64,000 bases of DNA from Streptomyces aidingensis (GCF_900112355.1 NZ_FOLM01000005.1:297834-361833); one strand, 5' to 3'; shown: positions 1 to 9,610, counted from the stretch's first letter. Translations and numbers: made by a program. The notes: generated by a model not told the origin, from the sequence alone.

Positions 1-26
1 ACCGGCCGGCAGACCGACCAGCGGAC

Positions 27-60
27 CGAGGGCCCTCTCCGGCGGCGGAGAGGGCCCTCG
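27..60. terminator. Strong hairpin terminator downstream of the TgpA operon
   Basis: A perfect 15-bp inverted repeat (arms 27-41 and 46-60) closes on a 4-nt GCGG loop. It lies 50 bp past the stop of the minus-strand transglutaminase gene. There is no T-run, which is usual for GC-rich actinobacterial terminators. Being symmetric it could serve both strands. Confidence 0.75.
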
Positions 61-109
61 TCCAGTGCTCGCCCCGTGCTCGGCCGGTGCTCGGGCCCGG
101 CCGCCGCGG

Positions 110-2533
110 TCAGGTGCTGCGCGGCCTGCGGCGCGGCAGCCGGCCGCGCAGCCGCAGCCGTTCCCGCAGCCGGGTGCCCTGACGCCGCCGCCAGTCCCGC
201 ACGGCCGCCGTCACCCGGCCCGCCGAGCGCGGCATCAGCAGGGCCCGCAGCCGGGTCCAGCGGTCCGCGGTGGCGGCCAGCCCGGCGGCAGCGGCCCGGA
301 CGTCCCCCGCGGCCCGGCCGTCGTCGTCCTCCGGCCGCTGCCCCGCCCCGCCGTCCGGCGCGTACAGTTCCCGCTCCACCGCGGTGGCCAGCCGGTGCAC
401 CGCCGCCTCCGGCTCCCCGGCCAGGCCGCCGACGCGCACCATGCGCCGGGCGGCCAGCCGCGGGGTCTCCCCCTCCTTGGGGAAGATCCCGAGGTCCCAT
501 GCGGTGTCGGCGAGCTCCTGCCAGGCGGTCAGCGGCCCCGCCCGGGGCCGCAGCCGCCGGCGCCGCAGCCGCCGCCGCCACAGCATGGGCGTGAGCGCCG
601 CCGCCACCAGCAGCGCCGCGGCCCCGGGACCGAGGAACCACCAGACGCCCAGGCCGGCGTCCTCCTCCGCTTCGCTCCGGCTCCGCTGACCGTCCTCGCA
701 CAGCCCCGGCTCCAGTATCGGGTCGCAGCCCGTCGGGGTCTGCTCCTCCGGCTGGTCCTCGGTGGGCTGCTCCGGCTGCTGCGCCGGGTCCCGGGCCGGG
801 TCCTGCCCGGGATCGGCCCCGCCGGGGTCGGCCGGCTGCGGCCAGGTGTAGGACGGGGCGCTGCCCTGCCCCGGGGTGGGCTCGAAACGGGTCCAGCCCA
901 CGCCCTCGAAGTACAGCTCGGGCCAGGCGTGCGCGTTGTGCGTGCCGACCACGTAATAGCTGCCGTTCTCGTCACTGCGCCGCAGACCCGGGGTGAAGCC
1001 CACCGAAACCTGGGCCGGGATGTCCAGGGCGCGGGCCATCGCCGCCATGGTGAAGGCGAAATGGATGCAGAACCCCTCCCGGTCCCGGAGGAAGTTGGCG
1101 ATGGCCTGGCTGCCCGTGCCGGACTGGACGCTGGTGGAGTAGAGGAAGCCGCCGTCCCGGGTGAAGTAGTCCTGGAGCGCCACGGCCCGCTCGTAGTCGT
1201 TGGCCGCGCCCGCGGTGACCTCCAGCGCGGTCTGCCGCACCACGTCCGGCAGATTGCCGGGCAGTTCGGTGAAGTCCTCGCGGATCTTGTCGCTGGCCGG
1301 CTCGGGCGCGCCCGCCAGCTGCTCGGGGGTGGGCTCCACCAGCAGGCTGCGCACCCGGTAGGAGAGCCCGGCGGTGGTCTGGCCGCCGCGCGCCGCGACC
1401 AGGGTGCGGGAGTAGACGTCGTACTCCCAGGCACCCTCGGCGTCGATGTCCACCGCCGGCACCGGCACCGGCAGGGAACGCTGCCGGTACTCCTCCACGG
1501 CGCTGATGTCCGTGGTGACCAGGGTGGTGGGCACGTCCCCGGACAGCCCGACGACCGCCCAGGGGGTCTGCGGCGGCTCTCCCATGGTCTGAGCGGTCGA
1601 GGTCCAGCGGCGGCCGTCGAACCGGTCCAGGGCCACCAGCCGCAGATAGCTCTCGCTGGGCCGCGGGCTGTCCGTGCGGTAGCTCAGCAGGGTCTCGTTC
1701 TGCCGCCGGTTGAGCTGGTTCTGCAGCTCCACCACGGGGTTCACCGAGGTGGGCAGCGCACTGCCGCCGGAGCCCGGGCCGCTGCCGCCGCCGTAGAGGT
1801 CGAAGACGCCGGTGCCCAGCGAGGGCAGCGCCACCGGGGCGAGGGCGGCCACGCACAGCGTCACCGCGCCGATCCGCCGGCCGGTGGGCATCCGGGGCGC
1901 CCGGACGGCTCCGGCCGCCGCGGCCGGGTGGCTGCTCGGGCGGCCCAGCACCCGGCCCCAGTGCGAGACCCGGTCCCGGCTCTCGGAGAGCAGCATGGCC
2001 ATGAAGCCGGCCGAGGCGAGCAGGAAGTAGGGCCAGGAGGCGCCGGTCTCGGAGATCCCCGCGGCCACCGAGTACAGCGCCAGCAGCGGCAGCCCGGCGG
2101 GCGCCGCGCTGCGCAGCGTCACCGCCAGCAGATCGACCAGCAGGCCGCAGAACAGCACCCCGGCCAGCAGTATCAGCGCTATGCCGTCGGTGAGCGGGGC
2201 CGGGGCGGTGTAGGTGCGGATGTCCTCGGCCCCGGCCGCGAACAGCTCCCCGAAGACGGACAGTGTCTCCGGGGTGGGCACCACTCCGGCCAGCGCGTCC
2301 TGCGGCGCGGTCACCAGCGTGACCAGGCCCAGCGCCACCACCAGCTGGCACAGCAGGGTGAGGCCGCCGCCGGCGCCGCGCCGGCGGGCCAGCAGGCCGG
2401 TACCGGTCACCGCGGCCAGCAGCAGCCCCGTCCGGACCATCCAGCCGCTGCCCTCGACCAGCGGCAGCAGCGCGCCGGCCGCCGCCAGGGTGGCCGCCCA
2501 GGCGGCGATCGCGATCTTGATGCGTGCGTCCAT
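110..2533 (-). CDS. TgpA-like membrane transglutaminase (DUF3488 + transglutaminase core)
   Basis: The product is 807 aa. The N-terminal ~200 residues are hydrophobic membrane segments (DUF3488/TgpA type). A transglutaminase-like core follows with GFCIHF (Cys about residue 489) and NAHAWPE (His), then a Pro/Asp/Glu-rich stretch, a further membrane helix (VWWFLGPGAAALLVAAALT) and an Arg-rich cytoplasmic tail. The usual third triad position, read as Asp in VDPT of TgpA, reads FEPTPG here, so Glu may replace Asp. It is the last gene of a MoxR-DUF58-TgpA operon, 14 bp after the DUF58 gene, an arrangement well known in actinobacteria. The family is thought to act on exported or membrane proteins; the substrate is unknown. 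Confidence 0.88.
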   Translation of the reverse strand: MDARIKIAIAAWAATLAAAGALLPLVEGSGWMVRTGLLLAAVTGTGLLARRRGAGGGLTLLCQLVVALGLVTLVTAPQDALAGVVPTPETLSVFGELFAAGAEDIRTYTAPAPLTDGIALILLAGVLFCGLLVDLLAVTLRSAAPAGLPLLALYSVAAGISETGASWPYFLLASAGFMAMLLSESRDRVSHWGRVLGRPSSHPAAAAGAVRAPRMPTGRRIGAVTLCVAALAPVALPSLGTGVFDLYGGGSGPGSGGSALPTSVNPVVELQNQLNRRQNETLLSYRTDSPRPSESYLRLVALDRFDGRRWTSTAQTMGEPPQTPWAVVGLSGDVPTTLVTTDISAVEEYRQRSLPVPVPAVDIDAEGAWEYDVYSRTLVAARGGQTTAGLSYRVRSLLVEPTPEQLAGAPEPASDKIREDFTELPGNLPDVVRQTALEVTAGAANDYERAVALQDYFTRDGGFLYSTSVQSGTGSQAIANFLRDREGFCIHFAFTMAAMARALDIPAQVSVGFTPGLRRSDENGSYYVVGTHNAHAWPELYFEGVGWTRFEPTPGQGSAPSYTWPQPADPGGADPGQDPARDPAQQPEQPTEDQPEEQTPTGCDPILEPGLCEDGQRSRSEAEEDAGLGVWWFLGPGAAALLVAAALTPMLWRRRLRRRRLRPRAGPLTAWQELADTAWDLGIFPKEGETPRLAARRMVRVGGLAGEPEAAVHRLATAVERELYAPDGGAGQRPEDDDGRAAGDVRAAAAGLAATADRWTRLRALLMPRSAGRVTAAVRDWRRRQGTRLRERLRLRGRLPRRRPRST

Positions 2534-2547
2534 TCCGCTCCGCTCCC

Positions 2548-3999
2548 TCAGCCGCCGGCCGGACCGAATGACAGGCGGGCGGCGTCCTGCCAGAGCTGCC
2601 CCAGCGGGATGCCCGGATGGTGGTGCAGCGCCAGCCAGCCGGATTCGGTGAGCCGGCGGAGCTGGTGCGCCTCCACCTCGGGCTCCATCTGCCCGGCGGC
2701 CACCAGCGCCACCGCATGGGTGGCCCGCCGGCGCAGCGGGGCGAGCTGCGGGGCGGCCTCCCGGTTGACCGAGCCGAGGAAGGCGATCAGCAGCCCGGCC
2801 TCCTCCAGCGGGCCCGGACCGGTGGCGAGCTCCTCGAAGCCGCGGCCGGGGGAGTGGTCAAGCACGGCCAGCTCGTCCAGGATCAGCGCGCCGGCCTCGG
2901 CACCGCTCACCCCGGCAACCTGCGGGCCGGGCAGCACGGCGCCGGTGTCGGTCACCAGCCGGACCGCGTAGTCGCGGGCCAGCAGATGGGCCACCACCGA
3001 GGCGGCTCCGGAGACCGCGCGCTCGAAGGCCGAGCCCGGGCCGGCGCCCTGGTAGGCGACCCGCCGGGTGTCCAGCAGCACGGTGCAGCGGTCCCGCTGC
3101 GGCTGCTCCTCGCGGCGCACCATGAGCTGGCCGCGATGGGCGGTGGAACGCCAGTGCACCCGGCGCAGCCCGTCGCCGTGCCGGTAGTCGCGCGGGATGA
3201 CGTCCTCGTCGCCGGCCAGGGACTGCGCCCGCCGCCCGGTCTCCCCGGTACCGCCGGCGTCGCCGCCGAACCGCACCGACGGCAGCTGCTCCGTACGGGG
3301 CAGCACGGTCAGCACGTCGAAGGCGCTGAACGAGCGGCTCAGCTCCACCATGCCGAACGGGTCGGTCAGCCGGAGCTGCAACGGCCCCAGGGGGTAGCGG
3401 CCCCGCAGCTCGGAGCGGACCCGGTAGGCCACGTCCCGCCGCCCGCCCGGCTCGATCCGGTCCAGCACGAAGCGCGGCCGGGGGCCGAGCACATAGGGCA
3501 CCCGGTCCTGGAGCAGCAGCACCCCGGTGGGCACCCGGGCGATGTTCTCGATCCGCAGCTCGACCCGGGACTCGCTGCCGGCCGGCACCCGGGAGGGGTA
3601 CATCCGGCGCGCCGAGGAGACCCGGCTGCGGGTGTAGTAGAGCGCCAGCACGCAGGCCACGGGCAGGGCGGCCAGCAGCACCCCCACCCGCAGCAGATCG
3701 GGCTGGCCCAGCAGATAGGCGCAGAGCGCGGCGGCACCGCCGGCGGCCAGGAAGGACCGGCCGCGGGTGGTGAGGCCGCCGAACGCGGCGCGCAGCGGCC
3801 CGCGGTCCTCCGAGCCGCGGCCCGGCCGCGGCCCCGTCCCGGCGGCTGGGCCGGGAGCCCCGGCGGCGGTGCCCGGAACCGTGCCCGGAACCGTGCCCGG
3901 GGCCGCGGCGGGCGGCACCAGCGGGGCCTGCGGTACCGGCGGCACGGCCGTGCCGCTCCGGGCGCCCCGGCCGGGGGAGGCGGGGGAGCCGTGGGACAT
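2548..3999 (-). CDS. DUF58 domain protein
   Basis: The product is 483 aa. The first ~80 residues are Pro/Gly/Ala-rich low complexity, followed by two short hydrophobic helices (AAGGAAALCAYLLG and a second near LLRVGVLLAALPVACVLALYY) and then the DUF58 domain with its hallmark RRVHWRSTAHRG segment. DUF58 proteins have a vWA-like fold and are partners of MoxR ATPases. The start codon overlaps the stop of moxR by one base (TGATG), which indicates translational coupling. The gene sits between moxR and the transglutaminase gene, so a three-protein membrane-associated complex is the likely context. Its exact role is not known. Confidence 0.88.
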   Translation of the reverse strand: MSHGSPASPGRGARSGTAVPPVPQAPLVPPAAAPGTVPGTVPGTAAGAPGPAAGTGPRPGRGSEDRGPLRAAFGGLTTRGRSFLAAGGAAALCAYLLGQPDLLRVGVLLAALPVACVLALYYTRSRVSSARRMYPSRVPAGSESRVELRIENIARVPTGVLLLQDRVPYVLGPRPRFVLDRIEPGGRRDVAYRVRSELRGRYPLGPLQLRLTDPFGMVELSRSFSAFDVLTVLPRTEQLPSVRFGGDAGGTGETGRRAQSLAGDEDVIPRDYRHGDGLRRVHWRSTAHRGQLMVRREEQPQRDRCTVLLDTRRVAYQGAGPGSAFERAVSGAASVVAHLLARDYAVRLVTDTGAVLPGPQVAGVSGAEAGALILDELAVLDHSPGRGFEELATGPGPLEEAGLLIAFLGSVNREAAPQLAPLRRRATHAVALVAAGQMEPEVEAHQLRRLTESGWLALHHHPGIPLGQLWQDAARLSFGPAGG

Positions 4000-5000
4000 C
4001 AGAAGCCCCGGTGCGGCCGGCCGAACTGAGGCTGGTAGGCGCCGGGCACCGGGGTCCGCTGCACGATCTCGGCCACGAACTCCTCGGCCGTCTGCCGGTT
4101 GAGCTGAGCCTGGGCCGTGGGCAGCAGCCGGTGGGCCAGCACCGGGCCGGCCAGATGCTGGAGGTCGTCCGGCAGCACATACTCCCGGCCGCTGAGCATG
4201 GCCGCGGCCCGCGCCGCCCGCAGCAGCTGGAGCGTGGCGCGCGGCGAGGCGCCCAGCCGCAGGCCCGGGTGCTGGCGGGTGGCGGCCACCAGCTCCACGG
4301 CATAGCGCCGCACCGGCTCCGAGACATGCACTTCGCGCACCGCCTGGATCAGCTTGATCACGTCGTGCGACTGGGCGGCCGGCTCCAGCACCTCCAGCGG
4401 GGAGAGCGAGCCGTGCGACTCCAGCATCCGCAGCTCGGCCTCGGGGCTGGGGTAGCCGACCGAGACCCGGGCCATGAAGCGGTCCCGCTGCGCCTCGGGC
4501 AGCGGATAGGTGCCTTCCATCTCCACCGGGTTCTGGGTGGCGATGACCATGAACGGATCCGGCAGCGCATAGGTCTGGCCATCGGCGGTGACCTGGCGCT
4601 CCTCCATCGCCTCCAGCAGCGCGGACTGGGTCTTGGGCGAGGCGCGGTTGATCTCGTCGCCGATCACGATCTGCGCGAAGACCGCGCCCGGCTTGAACTC
4701 GAAGTCCTTGCGCTGCTGGTCGAAGACGCTGACCCCGGTGATGTCCGAGGGCAGCAGGTCGGGGGTGAACTGGATCCGGCGCACCGAGCAGTCGACCGAC
4801 CGCGCCAGCGCCTTGGCCAGCATGGTCTTGCCCACGCCGGGCACGTCCTCGAGCAGCAGGTGCCCCTCGGCCAGCAGCACGGTCAGGGCAAGCCGGACGA
4901 CCTCCGGCTTGCCCTCGATCACGCTCTCCACCGAACGGAGCACCTGGTCGATGGTGCCGCTCAGCTCATTGAGCCTGACGTGTTCCTCATAGGTCGTCAC
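3999..5000 (-). CDS. MoxR family AAA+ ATPase
   Basis: The start is taken at GTG 5000 because AGGAGG lies just upstream; this gives 333 aa beginning VTTYEEHVRLNELSG. An upstream in-frame ATG would add an unlikely Arg/Pro-rich tail. The AAA+ signatures are clear: Walker A EDVPGVGKTMLAKAL, Walker B VIGDEINRASPKTQ, a sensor segment ATQNPVEMEGTYPLPEAQRDR and the C-terminal lid. MoxR proteins act as chaperone-like ATPases that help mature or activate partner proteins, usually with vWA-type proteins. It is the first gene of the MoxR-DUF58-transglutaminase operon. Confidence 0.93.
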   Translation of the reverse strand: MTTYEEHVRLNELSGTIDQVLRSVESVIEGKPEVVRLALTVLLAEGHLLLEDVPGVGKTMLAKALARSVDCSVRRIQFTPDLLPSDITGVSVFDQQRKDFEFKPGAVFAQIVIGDEINRASPKTQSALLEAMEERQVTADGQTYALPDPFMVIATQNPVEMEGTYPLPEAQRDRFMARVSVGYPSPEAELRMLESHGSLSPLEVLEPAAQSHDVIKLIQAVREVHVSEPVRRYAVELVAATRQHPGLRLGASPRATLQLLRAARAAAMLSGREYVLPDDLQHLAGPVLAHRLLPTAQAQLNRQTAEEFVAEIVQRTPVPGAYQPQFGRPHRGF

Positions 5001-5073
5001 CGGCCCTCCTCGGCCCCTTATGTCCCGGTCCGGGCCGATTGGTCGGTCAGGACCGCGGCCTGGACACCCCCGT

Positions 5074-5108
5074 GGCACGCCCCGGTGCAGCCGGCACCGG
5101 GGCGTGCC
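5074..5108. terminator. 15-bp stem hairpin between carbonic anhydrase and moxR
   Basis: The arms 5074-5088 and 5094-5108 are perfectly complementary with a 5-nt loop. A second, smaller hairpin lies at 5135-5152 (7-bp arms ATGCCTG/CAGGCAT, loop TCAG). Both lie downstream of the minus-strand carbonic anhydrase gene and upstream of moxR, so they probably end the carbonic anhydrase transcript. Confidence 0.7.
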
Positions 5109-5176
5109 CTCCAGCCGCCCGGCGGCCGGAACGGATGCCTGTCAGCAGGCATTCTTCACACAATTCCGGTCTCACG

Positions 5177-5701
5177 TCACGCTCCCGCGTCACGCGGCCC
5201 CTCCGACGCGTCGATCTCCCGCAGGAGCCCGGAGGTCACGTCGAAGACGAACCCCCGTACATCTTCAGTGTGCAGGAGGAAGGGAGAAGTGCGCACCCGT
5301 GCCATGGACTGCCGCACGTCCTGCTCCACATCGGTGAAGGACTCCACCGACCAACCGGGCTTCTGGCCGACCTCGCGCTCCAGTTCGGTACGGAAGTCCT
5401 CGGTCAGCACCTGGAGGCCGCAGCCGGTGTGGTGGATCAGCACCACGGATTCCGTGCCCAGCGCCCGCTGACTGATGGTCAGCGACCGGATCACGTCGTC
5501 GGTGATCACCCCGCCGGCGTTGCGGATGGTGTGGCAGTCGCCCAGTTCCAGGCCGAGGGACGCGTGCAGGTCGATCCGGGCGTCCATGCAGGCGACGATG
5601 GCCACCTTGCGCACCGGCCGGGCGTCCATCCCCGGGTCCCGGAAGTTCTCGGCGTACTTCTGGTTGGCCCGGACCAGCTCATCAATGACGGTAGGAGACA
5701 T
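5177..5701 (-). CDS. Beta-class carbonic anhydrase
   Basis: From ATG 5701 the product is 174 aa. It hydrates CO2 to bicarbonate in the cytoplasm. The zinc-site pattern of beta enzymes is visible: C38-M-D40-A-R42 and H91-T-G-C94, with the conserved GDCHTIRNAGG and ITDDVIRSLTIS segments between. The start was chosen because a -10 hexamer TACGGT (5713-5708) ends 6 nt before ATG 5701, which fits a leaderless mRNA. An in-frame ATG at 5737 would add 12 residues and cannot be excluded. The gene stands alone, divergent from the dcw cluster. Confidence 0.9.
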   Translation of the reverse strand: MSPTVIDELVRANQKYAENFRDPGMDARPVRKVAIVACMDARIDLHASLGLELGDCHTIRNAGGVITDDVIRSLTISQRALGTESVVLIHHTGCGLQVLTEDFRTELEREVGQKPGWSVESFTDVEQDVRQSMARVRTSPFLLHTEDVRGFVFDVTSGLLREIDASEGPRDAGA

Positions 5702-5836
5702 GGCACGACCGTAGCGTGTGCCGGTGCCGCTTCCCATGACATACCCCTGCCATCCGGTCACCGGCGGCTGTGAGATCGGGCACCGGGCCGGATGCGCCGC
5801 CCGGGAGAAACACCGCCGCGTGGCCAACCGCGATGA

Positions 5837-5864
5837 TTGACCGGGCAGGCGGGTGGACTAATGT
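5837..5864 (+). promoter_or_regulatory. Predicted promoter and leader hairpin of the dcw cluster
   Basis: TTGACC (5837-5842) and TAATGT (5859-5864) are separated by 16 bp, close to the housekeeping consensus. The predicted transcript has a leader of about 120 nt before rsmH. Within it is a palindrome at 5885-5904 (9-bp arms GACCGCGAG/CTCGCGGTC, 2-nt centre) that could be an operator or leader hairpin. No mraZ gene precedes rsmH. The rest of the 291-bp gap 5702-5992 shows nothing else clear. Confidence 0.55.
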
Positions 5865-5992
5865 GGCCGCAGCCGGACGCGTGAGACCGCGAGCCCTCGC
5901 GGTCCGTCCCCGGCCTCCCGCGGCCCCCGGCCGGCATCCCCGCCCGGCCGCCGCGCTCCCGCCAGGACTCCGCAGGCCCTTTCGGAAGGCGC

Positions 5993-6970
5993 ATGACCAC
6001 CAGCAACGACCGACCGGCGGACGCCCGGCACCAGCCCGTCATGCTCCAGCGCTGCCTGGACCTGCTCGGGCCCGCACTCGGCGCACCCGGCGCGGTCGTG
6101 GTGGACTGCACCCTGGGCCTGGGCGGTCACGCCGCCGCGCTGCTCGCCGCCTGCCCGAGGGCCCGGCTGATCGGCCTGGACCGCGATCCGGCCGCGCTGG
6201 AACTGGCCCGGCACCGGCTGGCCCCGTACGGCGAGCGCGCCGAGCTGGTGCACGCGGTGTACGACGAACTTCCCGGCGTGCTGGACCGGCTCGGCTCCCC
6301 CAGGGTGGCCGGAATCCTGTTCGACCTGGGGGTCTCCTCCCTCCAGCTCGACGAGGACGAACGCGGCTTCGCCTATTCCCGGCAGGCCCCGCTGGACATG
6401 CGCATGGACCAGACGCGCGGCCCCAGCGCCGCCGATGTGCTCAACACCTATCCGCCCGGTGAACTGGTCCGGGTGCTGCGCGAGTACGGCGAGGAGCGGC
6501 ACGCCCGCCGGATCGTGGAGCAGGTGGTGCGGGAGCGGCGGCGCGAGCCGATCCGGACCAGCGACCGGCTGGTCTCCCTCATCCGCCAGGCCCTGCCGCA
6601 GGCCGCCATGCGCACCGGAGGGAACCCGGCGAAGCGCACCTTCCAGGCGCTGCGCATCGAGGTCAACGGCGAACTGGAGGTCCTGCGGCGGGCCATGCCC
6701 GCGGCGGTCGCCGCGCTGGCGGTCGGCGGCCGGATCGTGGTGCTGTCCTACCATTCGCTGGAGGACCGGCTGGTCAAGCGGGTGCTGGCGGCCGGTGCGG
6801 CCACCGCCGCGCCGCGTGGCCTGCCGGTGGTGCCCGAGGAGTACCAGCCCCGGCTGAAGCTGCTGACCCGGGGTGCGGAACTGCCGGACGAGGAAGAGGT
6901 GGCGGCCAACCGGCGGGCCGCCCCGGCCCGGCTGCGGGCCGCCGAACGCATCCGGGAGGCGGCGTCATGA
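5993..6970 (+). CDS. rsmH: 16S rRNA (cytosine(1402)-N4)-methyltransferase
   Basis: The product is 325 aa, the usual family size. It methylates N4 of C1402 in the ribosomal P site using SAM. The SAM-binding motif reads [10 protein letters not shown] (residues 38-46), followed by [14 protein letters not shown]. The family signature [17 protein letters not shown] and the C-terminal [14 protein letters not shown] are present. GGAAGG lies 5 nt before ATG 5993. It is the first gene of the dcw operon and overlaps ftsL by 4 bp (ATGA). Confidence 0.96.
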   Translation: MTTSNDRPADARHQPVMLQRCLDLLGPALGAPGAVVVDCTLGLGGHAAALLAACPRARLIGLDRDPAALELARHRLAPYGERAELVHAVYDELPGVLDRLGSPRVAGILFDLGVSSLQLDEDERGFAYSRQAPLDMRMDQTRGPSAADVLNTYPPGELVRVLREYGEERHARRIVEQVVRERRREPIRTSDRLVSLIRQALPQAAMRTGGNPAKRTFQALRIEVNGELEVLRRAMPAAVAALAVGGRIVVLSYHSLEDRLVKRVLAAGAATAAPRGLPVVPEEYQPRLKLLTRGAELPDEEEVAANRRAAPARLRAAERIREAAS

Positions 6971-7647
6971 GCGGGGGGAGCGGAGCACCGGGGCCGCGCC
7001 CCGCCCGGCCGGCCCGCCGCGCCGGGATGACCGCCGGCGGCGCCACGGGACGGTACCCGGCGGGGACGAGCACCGCCCAGCAGCGGCTGGCCCGGCTGGC
7101 CGCCCTGGTGCCCCGGGGCTCCTCCAGCGCCGCCCGCACCCCCTTCGTGCTGCTGATCGTGGTGCTGCTGGGCGCCGGCATGCTGGCCCTGCTGCTGCTC
7201 AACGCGGCCCTGAACGAGGGCTCGTTCGAACAGGCCGAACTGCGCCGCGAGACCGAGGAACTGGCCGACGAGGAACAGGCCCTGCAAGCCGAGGTGGACG
7301 CCTACTCGGCGCCCGACACGCTTGCCGGGATGGCCCGGGAACTGGGCATGGTGCCCGGTGGCCCGCCGGTTTTCCTGGACCCGGAGGGCGAGGTGCTGGG
7401 CAGCGCCGAACCGGTGCCCGTCCCGCCGGAACCGGAGGCGTCACCCGAGGAGTCCCCCGGACCCCCGGACTCCCCGGAGCCGGGGGAGTCCGGGGAGCCG
7501 GCGGGAAGCGAGGCTCCCGCATCGGGGGAGGACCCGGAAGACACCGGGGACGCCCAGGCGGCCGGCGGCCCCGGGGACACCGGGGACACCGGGGACACCG
7601 GGGACACCGGCGACACCGGGGACACCGGACCCGGAGGGAACGGATGA
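6967..7647 (+). CDS. ftsL: Cell division protein FtsL with a repeat-rich C-terminal tail
   Basis: The product is 226 aa, a bitopic membrane protein. A basic, Ala/Arg-rich cytoplasmic tail precedes one membrane helix (about 58-80, [21 protein letters not shown]) and a short coiled coil ([20 protein letters not shown]). It is a structural partner of FtsQ/FtsB-type proteins at the septum. The tail from about residue 150 is Pro/Glu/Gly/Ser-rich and ends in six GDT triplets (about 203-220), encoded by a 9-bp minisatellite. Its position between rsmH and ftsI, with ATGA overlaps on both sides, supports the call more than sequence identity does, since FtsL is poorly conserved. Confidence 0.85.
   Translation: MSGGSGAPGPRPARPARRAGMTAGGATGRYPAGTSTAQQRLARLAALVPRGSSSAARTPFVLLIVVLLGAGMLALLLLNAALNEGSFEQAELRRETEELADEEQALQAEVDAYSAPDTLAGMARELGMVPGGPPVFLDPEGEVLGSAEPVPVPPEPEASPEESPGPPDSPEPGESGEPAGSEAPASGEDPEDTGDAQAAGGPGDTGDTGDTGDTGDTGDTGPGGNG
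7573..7626 (+). repeat. 9-bp minisatellite in the ftsL tail (6 units)
   Basis: Six consecutive units of GGGGACACC, one of them GGCGACACC, encode Gly-Asp-Thr repeats in the extracytoplasmic tail of FtsL. The unit is in frame, so copy-number change would not shift the reading frame. Confidence 0.95.
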
Positions 7648-9581
7648 GCAGAGCACCCTCCCGCGCCCCCGCGCCCCGCCGGTCCCGCCCCGACGACCTG
7701 CGCCTGGGCAGCCCCCGCCCCCGGCTGCGCATGCTCAGCCTGGGCCTCACCCTGGTCATGCTGGTCTTCGCCGTCCGCCTGGTCCATGTGCAGGTGGTGG
7801 ACGCCGCCGCCTACACCGAGCAGGCCTCCTCCAACCGCTATGTCACGGTGCCGCTGGCCGCCCAGCGCGGCGACATCACCGACCGCAACGGCACCGCCCT
7901 GGCCACCACCGTCGACGCCTACGACATCATCGCCGACCCCACCCTCTTCACCCGGGACATCACCGGCGTGGACGACGCCCCGGAACAGGCCGCCGCCCTG
8001 CTCGCCCCGGTCCTCGGCGAGGACGAGGAGGAACTGGCCGCCCTGCTGGCCACCCCGGATTCCCAGTACGTACTGCTGGCCCGGCAGCAGACCCCGCAGG
8101 CCTGGCGGCAGATCACCGACCTGCGCCGCGCCCTGGCCGAGCGCGCGGACGCCGGCACCGGCCACCAGGTGCTCACCGGCGTCTTCCGGGAGCCCAACCC
8201 CAAACGCGTCTACCCAGGCGGTGACCTGGCGGCCGGTGTCCTCGGCTTCGTCAACAACGAGGGCCGGGGCGGGGCCGGCATCGAGGCCCAGTTCGACCGG
8301 GAGCTCGCCGGGCAGGACGGCGCCATCCGCTACGCGCAGTCCGGCGGGCGGCGGGTGCCCACCGCCGGCAGCCACGAGCAGCCCCCGGTGCCCGGCACCG
8401 ACCTGGAGCTGACCATCGACCGGGACATCCAGTGGGCCGCGCAGCGGGCCATCGAGGCCCAGGTGGCCGAGTCGGTGGCGGACGGCGGCTATGTGGTCGT
8501 CCAGGACGCGCGCTCCGGGGAGGTCCTGGCCATGGCCAGCGCCCCGGGGTTCGACCCCAACGACTACGCCGCCACCGACCCCGCGCTGCTCGGCAATCCC
8601 GCCCTCCAGGACGCCTATGAGCCCGGCTCGACCAGCAAGGTGATCTCCATGGCGGCCGTCCTCCAGGAGGGCGTGGCCGGCACCGGCACCCATGTCACCG
8701 TGCCCAACCGGCTGCCCCGCGCCGACCGGGCCTTCGCCGACGACCACGAGCACGACACGCTGCATCTCACTCTGGCGGGGGTACTGGCCCGGTCCAGCAA
8801 CATCGGCACCATTCTGGCCGTGGAACTGCTGGGCGACACCCAGTCCGAGGCCAACGAGGTGCTGCACTCCTATCTGACCGCCTTCGGCTTCGGCCGGCCC
8901 ACCGGCCTGGGCTTCCCCGGCGAGACCGCGGGCATCCTGGCCGACCCGGGGGACTGGAACGCCTCCCAGCAGTACACCGTGGCCTTCGGCCAGGGCCTGT
9001 CGGTCAATGCCGTGCAGGCCGCCTCCGTCTACTCCACGGTGGCCAACGGCGGGGTGCGTATCGCCCCCACCCTGATCCGGGGCACCACGGGAGCCGACGG
9101 CCGCTACGAGCCCTGGCCCCGGCCGGAACCCGAGCGGGTGATCGACGAGGCGACGGCGGACGATCTGACCGCCATGCTGGAAACCGTGGTCGCCGACGAC
9201 GAACTGGGCACCGGCCGGATCGCCCGCATCGACGGATACCGGGTGGCGGGCAAGACCGGCACCTCCAACCGGGTGGACCCGGGAACCGGCCGTTACCGGG
9301 GTTACACCTCCTCCTTCGCCGGGTTCGCCCCCGCCGACGACCCGCGGATCACCGTCTACTGCGCCGTGCAGAACCCGACCGAGGGCCCGCACTCCGGCAG
9401 CCAGGTGTGCGGGCCGGTCTTCAAGGAGGTCATGGAGTTCTCGCTGAAGTCGCTGCGGGTGCCGCCCACCGGCGCCGAGGTGCGGTCGCTGCCCGCCACC
9501 TTCGACCCCGGGGACAGCGCCACGGCGGACGCCGCGGCCGGCGGCGACGCCTCCCGCCGGGAGACGGACCCCGAGGAGTAG
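7644..9581 (+). CDS. ftsI: Peptidoglycan D,D-transpeptidase FtsI (class B PBP, PBP3 type)
   Basis: ATG 7644 overlaps the ftsL stop and gives 645 aa. An Arg-rich N-terminus is followed by one membrane anchor (LRMLSLGLTLVMLVFAVRLV), the PBP dimer domain (RGDITDRNGTALATT) and the transpeptidase domain. The catalytic motifs are S329-T-S-K332, S384-S-N386 and K537-T-G. The enzyme cross-links septal peptidoglycan together with FtsW. No PASTA domain is seen at the C-terminus, which ends in a short acidic tail. Confidence 0.96.
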   Translation: MSRAPSRAPAPRRSRPDDLRLGSPRPRLRMLSLGLTLVMLVFAVRLVHVQVVDAAAYTEQASSNRYVTVPLAAQRGDITDRNGTALATTVDAYDIIADPTLFTRDITGVDDAPEQAAALLAPVLGEDEEELAALLATPDSQYVLLARQQTPQAWRQITDLRRALAERADAGTGHQVLTGVFREPNPKRVYPGGDLAAGVLGFVNNEGRGGAGIEAQFDRELAGQDGAIRYAQSGGRRVPTAGSHEQPPVPGTDLELTIDRDIQWAAQRAIEAQVAESVADGGYVVVQDARSGEVLAMASAPGFDPNDYAATDPALLGNPALQDAYEPGSTSKVISMAAVLQEGVAGTGTHVTVPNRLPRADRAFADDHEHDTLHLTLAGVLARSSNIGTILAVELLGDTQSEANEVLHSYLTAFGFGRPTGLGFPGETAGILADPGDWNASQQYTVAFGQGLSVNAVQAASVYSTVANGGVRIAPTLIRGTTGADGRYEPWPRPEPERVIDEATADDLTAMLETVVADDELGTGRIARIDGYRVAGKTGTSNRVDPGTGRYRGYTSSFAGFAPADDPRITVYCAVQNPTEGPHSGSQVCGPVFKEVMEFSLKSLRVPPTGAEVRSLPATFDPGDSATADAAAGGDASRRETDPEE

Positions 9582-9610
9582 CGCCCCGGCACATCCGACC
9601 GACCGTCCAC

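Noticed and set aside
65..2971. Very long plus-strand frame antisense to the transglutaminase and DUF58 genes
   Set aside because: Composition is Arg/Gly/Pro/His-rich without domains, and the minus-strand genes have clear motifs. It is a GC-bias shadow.
5865..5992. mraW RNA motif in the rsmH leader
   Set aside because: A 9-bp hairpin exists, but the conserved loop sequence I would expect for that actinobacterial motif was not found.
7573..7626. CRISPR-like array
   Set aside because: Units are 9 bp, contiguous and coding, without spacers.
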